This document shows positions 50,862 through 60,500 of a DNA stretch of 64,000 nt, piece by piece (position 1 is the stretch's first letter; each line of letters begins with the position of its first letter). The DNA is taken from the NCBI GenBank assembly GCA_942491415.1, contig CALOAD010000008.1:107188-171187 (forward strand), written 5' to 3'. The position numbers and the translations under genes are program-made. The notes below the pieces were generated by a model, which saw nothing but the letters and a program-made list of their open reading frames with translations, was not told the origin of the DNA and ran no database searches. The DNA comes from CALOAD01 sp942491415. Its GTDB lineage: Bacteria > Cyanobacteriota > Vampirovibrionia > Gastranaerophilales > CALOAD01.

Positions 50862-51917
50862 TTATTTGAAAAATTCTTGAATAATTTTAAAAACTTTTTC
50901 TTCTGATATATCAAGACACTTTGATTTGTTGCAATTTTTCACTCTTTTATCCCAAAGACATGGTCTACAATCGGTATTATCATTAACTATAGCTAAGAAA
51001 CGTTTATCTTCGGCAGGTAATAATTTTTTTTCGTCAGTTGGTCCAAAAATAGCAATAGTGTTTGTCTCAACTCCTACCGAAACATGCATAGGTGCGGAGT
51101 CTGCACAAATCATTAAATCGGCTTTTTTAATAATTGCCGCCAATTGAACTATATTCTTGGTCTTGCCATATAAATCAAGTATGCAATCTTGATTTGCGTC
51201 TATTTTATTTAATTTTTTATTTATTTTTTTTATTATTTTACTATCGTCAGGACCACCGGTAATTATAACTCTATAATTACCAGTTTCACAGAGTTTTTTA
51301 ATCAATTTTGCCCACTTTTTTGCACTCCAAACTTTTTTAATACCTTTTTGAAGGCTAAGTTGACTGACACCGGGATGAATAACTATATTTTTTCTATCAA
51401 TAGTTTGAATTATCTGATCAGCCCATTGCGTTAATTCGGAAGGAACAATGACTTCAGGAATTGAAAATTGTGCATTTTCATCTATGCCAACTGCAAGATC
51501 ATGATACATCTTAGCTGCGTATTGTTGAGTGTTTAATCTTACAGTTTTTGTTAATATTTTTTGACTTTCACTTCCGCTATCATAACCATATTTTAAAGGT
51601 ATATTCATTAATCCTAAAAGTCGGCCTACAAGCCTTGAACTACCTGAGGATACAACCATATCGTAGTTGTTTTGCCAAACATGAAATATCAATTTAAGAG
51701 CATTTAAGTATTTAAAATTACTTTTTATATCGCAAGTTATAACATTATCAACAAGGTTTGTTAATGTAAAAGCGCTTTTGCTTCGAGGCTCTAATGCGAG
51801 GGTAATTTTAGCATTTTTAAAACTTTTTTTAATTGATTTTAAAGTTGGAAAGAACAATATCTCATCGCCAATCCCACCAAAATTTATTACAAGTATTTTT
51901 TTAATATCGTTTTTCAT
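50862..51917 (-). CDS. Glycosyltransferase family 9 (heptosyltransferase-like)
   Basis: The family 9 pattern is clear: KKILVINFGGIGDEILFFPT at the N-terminus, VVSSGSSRLVGRLLGLMNIP, the nucleotide-sugar region NIVIHPGVSQLSLQKGIKKV, YRVIITGGPDDSKIIKKI, and LMICADSAPMHVSVGVETNT with IAIFGPTDEKKLLPAE near the end. These enzymes add heptose (or similar) to the lipopolysaccharide core. The start is set at 51917 so that the protein begins directly at the fold; an ATG at 51962 overlaps the upstream gene by 17 bases. Neither has a clear ribosome site. It is last in an envelope operon. Confidence 0.88.
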   Translation of the reverse strand: MKNDIKKILVINFGGIGDEILFFPTLKSIKKSFKNAKITLALEPRSKSAFTLTNLVDNVITCDIKSNFKYLNALKLIFHVWQNNYDMVVSSGSSRLVGRLLGLMNIPLKYGYDSGSESQKILTKTVRLNTQQYAAKMYHDLAVGIDENAQFSIPEVIVPSELTQWADQIIQTIDRKNIVIHPGVSQLSLQKGIKKVWSAKKWAKLIKKLCETGNYRVIITGGPDDSKIIKKINKKLNKIDANQDCILDLYGKTKNIVQLAAIIKKADLMICADSAPMHVSVGVETNTIAIFGPTDEKKLLPAEDKRFLAIVNDNTDCRPCLWDKRVKNCNKSKCLDISEEKVFKIIQEFFK

Positions 51918-51945
51918 ACAATTTATTTTATCAGATATTTTTAAA

Positions 51946-53388
51946 TTAGGCTTTGGAAACATTTTTATCGACTATAACAGCTAAAATGGCTATGTAAAGC
52001 CAAAATATAATTTGAACCTGAGGTCTATACCAGATTGTATCTACAATACCGTGAGTCATTATACCGACAATACTTAATAACACAGTTGATACAATGATTT
52101 TATCTTCAATTGCGTTATTACTTATTATATTTTTAACACCTTTTATAAAAGATAGTCCTAAAAACCAAACAAAAGACAAAAGAGCAAAAATACCACTTTC
52201 CACTGCTATTTCAAGGGGGACACTATAAGCACCCAACGCATCAAAACCACTTCTCATATATAACCCGTAAATAAGTCTAAAAGTATTATTCCCGGGACCT
52301 ATTCCAATGATCCAATTATCTAAAAACATTTTAAAACTTGAAGCGTATACATTAAAGCGAAATGAATTGCTACTATCTTCTCTAAAGCTAAAAATAGAAG
52401 CTATACGGTATTGCAAAGATGGAGAGCAAATAATTAGAGATATAACGACAAAAAGACCAATGATTATAGACCAAATCCATAATCGTTTTAAGTTACTTTT
52501 TGTCTTAAAATCTTGCCAAATTATATGTCCTGAGATTAAAACAAAAGCAAGCGCAATTGCCGCAATTGCAAGGTATGAACCTCTAGATCCAGTGAACATT
52601 ATTGCAATTAATACAGAAAAAACACCTCCAAAGCATAATAAAGATCTAAAAATATTTTTTTTATACAAGCTTAAAAAACTCAATCCCAAAACCGCAGGCA
52701 ATGATGCAACTAAATAACCTGCTAAAAGATTTGGATTTAAGGGCTGTAAACTTCCGTAGACTCTGTTCATCAACTGTTCTGGATTAGCATTCGTTTTATC
52801 TTGCCATGTTGCAAGAGATTCTAAGTTTATAAAATTTTGTAAAATAGCATATATAGATTCAAAAGAAGCAGTAAGGGCTAAAAGACCTAGCAAATAAAGA
52901 CTTTTTCGAGGGTTATCTTTCAAGAAAATAAAAAAGGCAAAAAACGAACAAAAATAAACTGCCATTTTAGCAAAGCCCTTTAAACTAGGGATAAATAAAG
53001 ATGAAAATCCCACACTTATCACTGCTATTGCAAAATAAAGCAAAATCGGAACAAAAAGACTCTTTAATTCAAGTTTTGTGTCTTTCTTAAATAAAAGTTT
53101 TATAATCACAAGAAAAAACACTGTTATTGCAAATATACCAATTATTGTCGTTGGCATAAAAGTTATTGAAATGATCAAAATACTTATTAAAGCAAGTATT
53201 AAAAAATCTAAATGCTTTATAAACAAACTCTTTGAAGCAAAATTATCAGATATTTTTTGTGTCCAACTAAAAAACTTTTTTAGGCTTGTCATAAAAAAAG
53301 AACTACTTAAAACCTTTTGAAACGATTCTTCTTTTATATCAAATTTATCTATAAAGCTTAACAATAAAGAGGGTTTATTCATTTTCAT
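51946..53388 (-). CDS. O-antigen ligase/polymerase family membrane protein (Wzy_C)
   Basis: The 480-residue protein has about eleven membrane helices. The Wzy_C/WaaL-type periplasmic region is visible: MFTGSRGSYLAIAAIALAFV, then the SFKMFLDNWIIGIGPGNNTF segment after a large loop, then SGFDALGAYSVPLEIAVESG and IFALLSFVWFLGL. Such proteins ligate or polymerise O-antigen or related glycans. The N-terminal 40 residues are soluble. It overlaps or abuts the genes on both sides. It is between DUF4330 and the family 9 glycosyltransferase, consistent with envelope glycan assembly. Confidence 0.86.
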   Translation of the reverse strand: MKMNKPSLLLSFIDKFDIKEESFQKVLSSSFFMTSLKKFFSWTQKISDNFASKSLFIKHLDFLILALISILIISITFMPTTIIGIFAITVFFLVIIKLLFKKDTKLELKSLFVPILLYFAIAVISVGFSSLFIPSLKGFAKMAVYFCSFFAFFIFLKDNPRKSLYLLGLLALTASFESIYAILQNFINLESLATWQDKTNANPEQLMNRVYGSLQPLNPNLLAGYLVASLPAVLGLSFLSLYKKNIFRSLLCFGGVFSVLIAIMFTGSRGSYLAIAAIALAFVLISGHIIWQDFKTKSNLKRLWIWSIIIGLFVVISLIICSPSLQYRIASIFSFREDSSNSFRFNVYASSFKMFLDNWIIGIGPGNNTFRLIYGLYMRSGFDALGAYSVPLEIAVESGIFALLSFVWFLGLSFIKGVKNIISNNAIEDKIIVSTVLLSIVGIMTHGIVDTIWYRPQVQIIFWLYIAILAVIVDKNVSKA

Positions 53389-53391
53389 AAT

Positions 53392-53922
53392 CTAATCTTG
53401 TTTGTTCTTTTGAGATAAAATCTTTAAACTTGAGACATAACCTAAAAATTTGTAGTCAAAACCTTCTATAGTAACAGGAAGACCTATTTTTATTTTATTT
53501 CCGCCTATAACAGCACCATCTTGAGTAATATGTGCGTTATCTTTCAAAGTTACTAAAAATTCATAAATATCAGGATGAGCGGGATCATTAATAGCCTCAT
53601 TATTGGATGAAATAATCTTGTACGGATGTTTTTTCACTGAAATAATCTCTAAAGAAGTGTAAGGAACATTTCTTATCGTAAGAAATGCCTTTTCGTTTTT
53701 TTTAAAAAGCTTTTTATCAGTAGTTATTTTTACATCTTTAATTGAAACATCAAACTCAACAGGGGCGTAATCTTTAATTATTTTTGATGAAGTTACATGC
53801 CGGTTAGTTTTAACCAAAAACAGACCTAATACAAATAAAATAATAAGTATGACAATACCTAAATCAATAGGATTAATCATTTCAGCGATTTTTTTATTTT
53901 TAAACATTTGAAAGAACCCCAT
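53392..53922 (-). CDS. DUF4330 family membrane protein
   Basis: The 176-residue protein has one membrane helix (about 19-38, PIDLGIVILIILFVLGLFLV) and a soluble outer part with strand-like segments (VEFDVSIKDVKITTDKKLFK, KIGLPVTIEGFDYKFLGYVS). This matches DUF4330, a family found in Cyanobacteria and relatives, of unknown function. The start is one base after the heptose kinase stop; an ATG five codons later (53907) has GGGG upstream and is an alternative. It sits between the heptose kinase and O-antigen ligase genes, so a part in envelope glycan assembly is likely. Confidence 0.8.
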   Translation of the reverse strand: MGFFQMFKNKKIAEMINPIDLGIVILIILFVLGLFLVKTNRHVTSSKIIKDYAPVEFDVSIKDVKITTDKKLFKKNEKAFLTIRNVPYTSLEIISVKKHPYKIISSNNEAINDPAHPDIYEFLVTLKDNAHITQDGAVIGGNKIKIGLPVTIEGFDYKFLGYVSSLKILSQKNKQD

Positions 53923-54960
53923 CTAGTTAGCTTTAATGCTCAAACTTTTCATATCAAGCTTCTCAAGATTATGAATTATCTCGTCTTGAGATGTTGTCGC
54001 ACAACCAAAGTGCCTTATAACTATACTAGCTGCTGTATTTCCAATTATTGCAGCATCAAAGCCGTTACCACCGGCAGCAAGTCCCAATGTAAAGCTTGCG
54101 ACAACGGTATCCCCCGCACCTGTCACATCAAAAACGTCAGTCCTGTTAAATGCAGGAACTCCAGAGATATTTCCGTTCTTTTCAAAAAGCATCATTCCCT
54201 CACCACCACGAGTAAGTAAAATCATATCAGCTTGAGTTTGTTCAAGCAAGTCATTTCCGGCTTTAAGTAGTGATGTTCTATCTTTTATACTGTAACCTAC
54301 TGCTTTTTCGGCGTCAGGTTGATTTGGAGTCAATACAGTAGCACCTTTAAATCTTTCAAGCTCTGATTGCGCATCTACAGCTACTATTTTGTTATGCTTA
54401 CGAGCAAGACTTATTGTTGTTTCAATGATTTTAGTCGTCATCATCCCTATTCCGTAATCGGAGAGTATAACAGCATCATGCTCAGGTATTGCTTTTTTAA
54501 TATTTTCTAAGATTCTTTGCTCAACTTCATCAGCGACAAAAACATTAGATTCTCTGTCTATTCTGACGATTTGTTGAGTAACAGATTGTGCGCAAGAACC
54601 TGAAATTCGAGTTTTTGTAGTTGTGGGTCTTGAACCATCCACAACCATAAGAGATGTATCAATATTAGCTTCTTGAAGAGTGCTTAATAAAATAGGACCG
54701 TGATAATCATTATTATAAACACCTATTGCTGTTACTTTGCCTTTATTAAGAGTTGAGATATTATTAGCTGCATTAGAAGCTGCTCCCAGTATAACCTTAG
54801 TCTCAGTATGTTTTAATATCAAAACAGGAGCTTCTCTTGAAATTCTTGCAGTTTGACCGTATACCATTTCATCAATCGCTAAATCCCCTACTACAAGGAT
54901 GCGACTGTTATTAAAATTGTTTATAATATTTTTAATGTGGTTTTTATTGAAATCAAACAC
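53923..54960 (-). CDS. rfaE1: Heptose-7-phosphate kinase domain protein (RfaE1/HldE-N type)
   Basis: This is a PfkB-family kinase that phosphorylates D-glycero-D-manno-heptose 7-phosphate for ADP-heptose synthesis. Motifs: VVGDLAIDEMVYGQTARISR, EAPVLILKHTETKVILGAAS with NAANNI, DYGIGMMTTKI, and DVFDVTGAGDTVVASFTLGL with the catalytic GAGD. At 345 residues it lacks the C-terminal nucleotidyltransferase of HldE, so that activity must be on another protein. The GTG start has GGAG upstream. It heads the leftward envelope operon, which together implies a heptose-containing glycolipid. Confidence 0.9.
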   Translation of the reverse strand: MFDFNKNHIKNIINNFNNSRILVVGDLAIDEMVYGQTARISREAPVLILKHTETKVILGAASNAANNISTLNKGKVTAIGVYNNDYHGPILLSTLQEANIDTSLMVVDGSRPTTTKTRISGSCAQSVTQQIVRIDRESNVFVADEVEQRILENIKKAIPEHDAVILSDYGIGMMTTKIIETTISLARKHNKIVAVDAQSELERFKGATVLTPNQPDAEKAVGYSIKDRTSLLKAGNDLLEQTQADMILLTRGGEGMMLFEKNGNISGVPAFNRTDVFDVTGAGDTVVASFTLGLAAGGNGFDAAIIGNTAASIVIRHFGCATTSQDEIIHNLEKLDMKSLSIKAN

Positions 54961-55005
54961 TTGTTATCTCCATTTACATTATTTGCTCGATTTAGCTTAA
55001 AGAAC

Positions 55006-55035
55006 TTGAATTATTTTACAAAACAGATTTATAAT
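55006..55035 (+). promoter_or_regulatory. Putative sigma70 promoter of the 55154 gene
   Basis: TTGAAT (55006-55011), an 18-bp spacer and a perfect TATAAT (55030-55035) point right. The leader would be about 110 bases. Confidence 0.45.
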
Positions 55036-55153
55036 GTTTTATAAGATAATTAATCAAAGGTTTATAAAATTATAAATCTAAAATGATCCAAATTACAACT
55101 TGACTACATTTATTAATTATACACATTACGATAGAAAATATAGGTTTGTAAAG

Positions 55154-55555
55154 ATGACTTTAAACGAAATAACTTCAAATGAAAATTTTAAGAATCTTAA
55201 TGAAACAGATGAAAAATATTATTCAGAACCTATTGAAATTGCATCACAACCAAAAAAATATGTAATTAAAATAGAAGCCGGTAATGTTAATTTTATAGAT
55301 AGCTTGACTCTCGATGAACGAAATGAAGTTGTAAATAATATGATTACGGAAACTATTTTAACAAACCAAGAACAGGATAAAAATAAAAACTTTATGGATA
55401 AAATAAAACATGGAGTTGTTATTTTTACTATAGTTGCTATAGGTGTTCCGCTTCTTCTTAATATTATAAATTTTTCGATTTCTTCTACTCAAAATAGTTA
55501 TAAAGAAATGCAAGATAATTTTAAAGTTCTTTATAAATCAAGAAATAAAATTTAA
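55154..55555 (+). CDS. Single-pass membrane protein, 133 aa (hypothetical)
   Basis: The start at 55154 is chosen because AGG lies about 9 bases upstream and because the 18 codons before it look non-coding. Residues 1-85 are charged and soluble (MTLNEITSNENFKNLNETDE, then LTLDERNEVVNNMITETILT). One membrane helix follows (about 90-112, HGVVIFTIVAIGVPLLLNII), and the C-terminus is short and basic. It is probably an inner-membrane protein with its N-terminus in the cytoplasm. No family is recognised. It lies between the envelope operon and the two-partner secretion genes, with its own promoter and hairpin. Confidence 0.6.
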   Translation: MTLNEITSNENFKNLNETDEKYYSEPIEIASQPKKYVIKIEAGNVNFIDSLTLDERNEVVNNMITETILTNQEQDKNKNFMDKIKHGVVIFTIVAIGVPLLLNIINFSISSTQNSYKEMQDNFKVLYKSRNKI

Positions 55556-55623
55556 AAAAATAAAACGTTTAAAATGCTATTATAATTACTGCTTTGTTCA
55601 ATTAATGCATATTTTATTACATC

Positions 55624-55656
55624 AAAACTGCTTTAAATTATATTTAAAGCAGTTTT
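55624..55656. terminator. Hairpin after the 55154 gene
   Basis: A 15-bp perfect stem, AAAACTGCTTTAAAT (55624-55638) with ATTTAAAGCAGTTTT (55642-55656), and loop TAT. The following T-run is short, so termination on the plus strand is probably partial. Confidence 0.7.
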
Positions 55657-55679
55657 GTATTAGTTTATATATTTAAAAT

Positions 55680-55710
55680 AAGAATTATATTTTCTTTAAA
55701 TATAATTCTT
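55680..55710. repeat. Second hairpin upstream of the secretion genes
   Basis: AAGAATTATATTT (55680-55692) pairs perfectly with AAATATAATTCTT (55698-55710), loop TCTTT. It is AT-rich, 74 bases before the TpsB start, and contains a TATAAT, so a promoter or operator is also possible. Confidence 0.55.
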
Positions 55711-55783
55711 AACCTTTTGATTTTTAGAAATATTTCATATATGATTAACAGAAGTATATAGCGTTTGATAATTAAGATTAGCT

Positions 55784-57517
55784 GTGATCAAGGGAATTAA
55801 AAAATATATATCATTGTCAATTATAATGACAACAATTGTTGTTATGCCCTGTTTTGCGGAGACTTCCATTCCCGCAAGCGTTGATCCCGGTGCAATAAAT
55901 GCGCAAATAAAAATAAAACCTGAAAACAACTATACAACAACTAATAAAGAATTTATAGATACTTCAAAAGTTACGCCTCAAGAGAGTCCGGCTATTCATT
56001 ATTCTAAGAAATTTTTATTAAAAGGTATTGAATATTCAGGACATACCATTTTTACAACAAAAGAACTTGAAAAAATTTCTTCTGAACTTATAAATAAAGA
56101 AATAACATTTGAAGACCTTGATAATGTTGCGAAAACTATTACAAAATTATATAAAAAGAATGGTTATTTAACCTCTAAAGCCTATATTCCTCCTCAGGTA
56201 ATGCAAGATGGCATTCTAAAAATATCAATATTGGAAGGTACTATAGGAGATATTGAAATAAAAGGTGAAAAGTGGGTAAAAGCCCAATATCTCAAAAATA
56301 ACCTTTTAAAAACCAACCAAATCGAAGAAAAAAAGATATTTAATGTAAATAATCTTGGTGAATCGTTATCTTTGGTCAATACCCCAAAATATCTGAAAGG
56401 AAAAGTTGATCTTCAAAGAGGTGATAAAACCGGAGAAACCGATATTATCCTTGAGGTTGAAGATAGGTTTCCTCTTAGTGTAATTGCCAACTGGAATAAT
56501 ACAGGAAGAGAACTTGTAGGCGTACAAAGAGGAGCTATAAGCACCTCCATAGAAAATCTTACAGGATACGGTGATAGACTTTGGGCTAACAATACATTTG
56601 CTCAAAGAACCTATGGTTTTGATACAGGATATAAAATACCTTTAAATGCTAAAGGAACAAGCTTTTCTCTTGGATATTCCATGTCTAATTCTGAATTGGG
56701 AGGAGCTTTTAAATCACAACAAATTGAAGGAGAATCAAAGAATTTTTCTACTTCAATAACGCATCCTTTATATAAAAAAAATAATTGGACTGTAGATTCA
56801 AGAATTACTTTCGATGCAATTAACTCGGATACAACCATTTTAAAAACCACATCTTTAAACAAATATAAGGTAAGGGCTTTAAGAGGGGCTATATCAACTA
56901 AAAAAGAAGATTTCCAGGGTAGATGGATTGGGGATTTGATGCTTAGTGCAGGACTCCCTATCTTCAATGCCAGTGAAAATGAATTACGAGGTTTTCCTGA
57001 TTCTAAATTCTTTAAGCTCAATCCTTCTCTGATTAGAGTTCAAATTTTACCTAAAAAATGCATAGGTATAATTAAAGCTTCAGCTCAATTTTCATCAGAC
57101 ACTTTATTACCGGCTGAGCAAATGCAACTAGGCGGTGGGCAAACAATAAGAGGCTTTGATGAAGGTGTTTTATTGGGTGATACGGGCTATAGTCTTAGCT
57201 TTGAAGCAAGATCCCCCGTTCCTTACGCTCCACAAATAATTAAATTAAAATATTGGAAAAATAAAGAATTAAAAATTCCGTTTAAAGATACTGTAAAACT
57301 TGCAGTTTTTTATGATCAAGGCTGGACAAAAACAATAAAACAAGGTAAGTCTGCTACTTATCTTAATTTTTTACAATCAATAGGCACAGGTTTAAGGATT
57401 AACATTCAAAGATATCTAAGTGCAAATTTCGATGTGGGAGTTCCTCTTGGCAAAGAACGTTCTTCGGAACAGAAAACCATGAAATTTCATTTTAGTATAA
57501 ACGCCGATTTGATTTAA
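55784..57517 (+). CDS. Two-partner secretion transporter TpsB (ShlB/FhaC family)
   Basis: This outer-membrane protein secretes the TpsA exoprotein encoded just downstream. The 577-residue product has a signal peptide (1-24, VVMPCFAE), a POTRA-type periplasmic region (about 65-215, LLKGIEYSGHTIFTTKELEK and KTITKLYKKNGYLTSKAYIP), and a beta-barrel from about 225 with alternating hydrophobic strands. The conserved late motif QLGGGQTIRGFDEGVLLGDT is present (about 445-464). The end is ...FHFSINADLI. The GTG start has no strong ribosome site. Its stop is 45 bases before the exoprotein gene. Confidence 0.91.
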   Translation: MIKGIKKYISLSIIMTTIVVMPCFAETSIPASVDPGAINAQIKIKPENNYTTTNKEFIDTSKVTPQESPAIHYSKKFLLKGIEYSGHTIFTTKELEKISSELINKEITFEDLDNVAKTITKLYKKNGYLTSKAYIPPQVMQDGILKISILEGTIGDIEIKGEKWVKAQYLKNNLLKTNQIEEKKIFNVNNLGESLSLVNTPKYLKGKVDLQRGDKTGETDIILEVEDRFPLSVIANWNNTGRELVGVQRGAISTSIENLTGYGDRLWANNTFAQRTYGFDTGYKIPLNAKGTSFSLGYSMSNSELGGAFKSQQIEGESKNFSTSITHPLYKKNNWTVDSRITFDAINSDTTILKTTSLNKYKVRALRGAISTKKEDFQGRWIGDLMLSAGLPIFNASENELRGFPDSKFFKLNPSLIRVQILPKKCIGIIKASAQFSSDTLLPAEQMQLGGGQTIRGFDEGVLLGDTGYSLSFEARSPVPYAPQIIKLKYWKNKELKIPFKDTVKLAVFYDQGWTKTIKQGKSATYLNFLQSIGTGLRINIQRYLSANFDVGVPLGKERSSEQKTMKFHFSINADLI

Positions 57518-57562
57518 AAAATCTAAAAATTTTAATTAGCACAAAAGAAGGGTATTAAGCAA

Positions 57563-60500
57563 ATGAGAAGTTTAAAGCGCAATAGGATAAAAAAACAAAA
57601 AAAGATCGTTAATAGATTAAACAAAATTTTCTTATCATTAACTATGGCTACAGCATTTTCAGCCTGTACGCCGAGTTATGCAAATGTAAACTTCCCCGAT
57701 GCTGCAAATCTTGGAAATAACGTAACCGTAGGTACTGATGGAAATACTTATCAAATAAAACATGGTTCAGGTAAGGTTTTTGAAAATGATTGGAATAGTT
57801 TCAATTCACCATCAGGAAAAACTATCGATTTTAACTTTTCTCAAAACGGTCAAGTTTCAATAAATAGGGTTCTCGGCAATCAAGTTTCTCAAATCCTTGG
57901 TAAATTAACAGAAAGTGGTGCAGGCGGAAATGTTTTCTTGATAAATCCTCATGGCATTCTTTTTGGAGAAAATGCCAGTGTAAATCTTGGTGCTTTTACT
58001 GCCACTACTGCAAATATAACCTCTTATGACCTGGAAAAAGGTATTTATAAATTTGAACAGGGAAACATTCCTGCTTCAATAATAAATAAAGGAAATATAA
58101 CTATATCTGATTCAGGTTTTATATCGCTTATGGCACCGGTTGTTAAAAACCTTGGCACTATTCAGGCAAAATCAGGAACAATAGCTCTTGTTTCAGGAAA
58201 TAAATACACCTTAACAATTGCAAACGGACAGGACGTATCAATAAATATAGATAAAGGTCTTTCTCAAGACCTTATTAATTCAGAAGAAATTGCTTTAATT
58301 TCAAATAACGGCACGATAAAAGCTGGTGGAGGAAGCGTTGTACTTTCTGCTAAAGCAATGGAAAATGTTATTCAAAATGCCGTAAATAATGACGGAGTTA
58401 TTAGTGCCAATTCAGTGTCAGAAGTCAATGGAAATCTTATATTCGGCAATGTCAAAATAGATGGTGGAGATCACTCTTTAGTTCTTAATAATCAAATTGA
58501 AGCAAAAGGCGGAACTGTTGATATAAATGGTGGTTATACTATTATTAACGGTACCGTAGATGTCAGTCATGAAAATGGTGGAAACATAAATGTTAAAGCC
58601 GATGGAGATTTAAACTTAAACGGAAAACTTCTTGCGAAAGGTTCATCCGGAAATGGTGGGAATATTATAATTGATTCCACTGGAGATTATGCGGCAATAT
58701 CAGATGCCGTAATCGATGTAAGTGCTAACAAAGGCGGTTTTATTCGTCATACAGCAGGCGGACAAATTTTAACATCAGGAAAATATCTTGCAACAGGAGA
58801 ATCCAAGCAAGGAGGCAAAATACATATTTCGGCACCGACAGTTAAATTACTGGGAGCCACTGTTGATGCTTCAGGAGCTTCAGGTGGCGAGATTCTTCTT
58901 GGTGGTGAAAAACAAGGAGCTGCAACGGGTATCCTTTCTAATTCTCAATTATTAATGATTTCAAAAGGTTCCACTGTAAAAGCTGATGCAACTTCTCAAA
59001 CAGGTGATGGTGGAACTATAATTAATTGGTCTGATGGTAAGTCATATATTTTTGCTGATCTTTCCGCAATGCCGGGAGAATTGGCAGAAAAAGGCGGATT
59101 TATTGAAGTGTCAGGCAAAGAATATTTAAATTTCACAGGCGATATTAAAACCGGAAAAGGAAATGTAAAAGGGCAAATTCTAATAGATCCTAAAAATATT
59201 ATAATCGGAGAGGATGAATCGACCGGCATTGTCTATAAAATGGCTATAACAAATGGATTTGATTCTATTTCGGTGGATGATACTGATAAGTTTGGCGGTT
59301 CACTGGCAATGATAGACGGTAAACTTGCTGTCGGGGCTTATCAAGATGGCGCAGGTGATAAAGGTGCTGTATATCTTTTCACTTTTGATAAAGGCAGTAG
59401 CTATGAAGGGTTAACATTAAATCAAAAAGTATCACACGGATCAGCTCTTACCGGTGGAACTACTCTTAATTTAACTGACGGAGACTGTTTTGGTAGTTCA
59501 TTAGCCATGATAAAGGGTAAATTGGCAATAGGTGCTTATAAAGACAATAACAAAGGAGCAGTGCATTTATTTACATTTACAGAAGATACAACTTTTGAAA
59601 ACTTAACTAATGTTAAAAAATTAGCTCATAATGCTCAGATTCAACTTCAAGACGGTGATTCATTTGGAAAATCATTGGCGATTATAGACGGAAAGCTTGC
59701 TATAGGAGCTTATGGTGATGATACAAATGGATCAAACAAAGGAGCTGTCTATCTTTTTACTTTTAATGAGGGTACCGCTTATGAAGGACTAACAGAAGTT
59801 AAAAAATTAGCTGATGGTGTCGCCGGATTAAACGTTGAAAACAATTATGACTATTTTGGCTCCTCATTAGCTATGACAGAAGGTAAATTGGCAATCGGGG
59901 TGAAAAATGATGGCAATGAAAGAGGTGCCGTACACCTTTTTACCTTTGATGAAAACACAGCTTATGAGGGATTAAATCACTTTGAAAAAATAACTCACGG
60001 ATTTGACGGACTTGTGGTAAAAGACGGTGATTATTTTGGAAATTCACTAGCAATGATAGACGGTAAACTTGCAATTGGTACGGGTTTTTATGATGAAACC
60101 GAATCAAATCAAGGGGCTGTTTATCTTTTTTCTTTTAAAGAAGGCACTAACTTTGAAGAACTGGATTATAATCAAAAATTAACTCATGGTACCTTTGGGC
60201 TTAACCTTGCGCCTAGTAGTAAATTTGGAAATTCTATTGCAATGATAGATGGTAAATTGGCTATTGGAGCTGATGGTGTAGGTTCTTCAGTTCATTTATT
60301 TACTTTTGGAGGATTGCCTTCATCAGAATATGATCAATATGGTGACAATTCATCAGATACTATGTATATGAGTGCATCAAGATTGGCAAAGTTGTTAGGA
60401 AACCCTCAAGACATTATATTGAGCGCTAATAATGATATAACAATTAACGAAATAATTAATGTAAATAATATATCGGGAAATGGCGGCTCGCTCACTCTTA

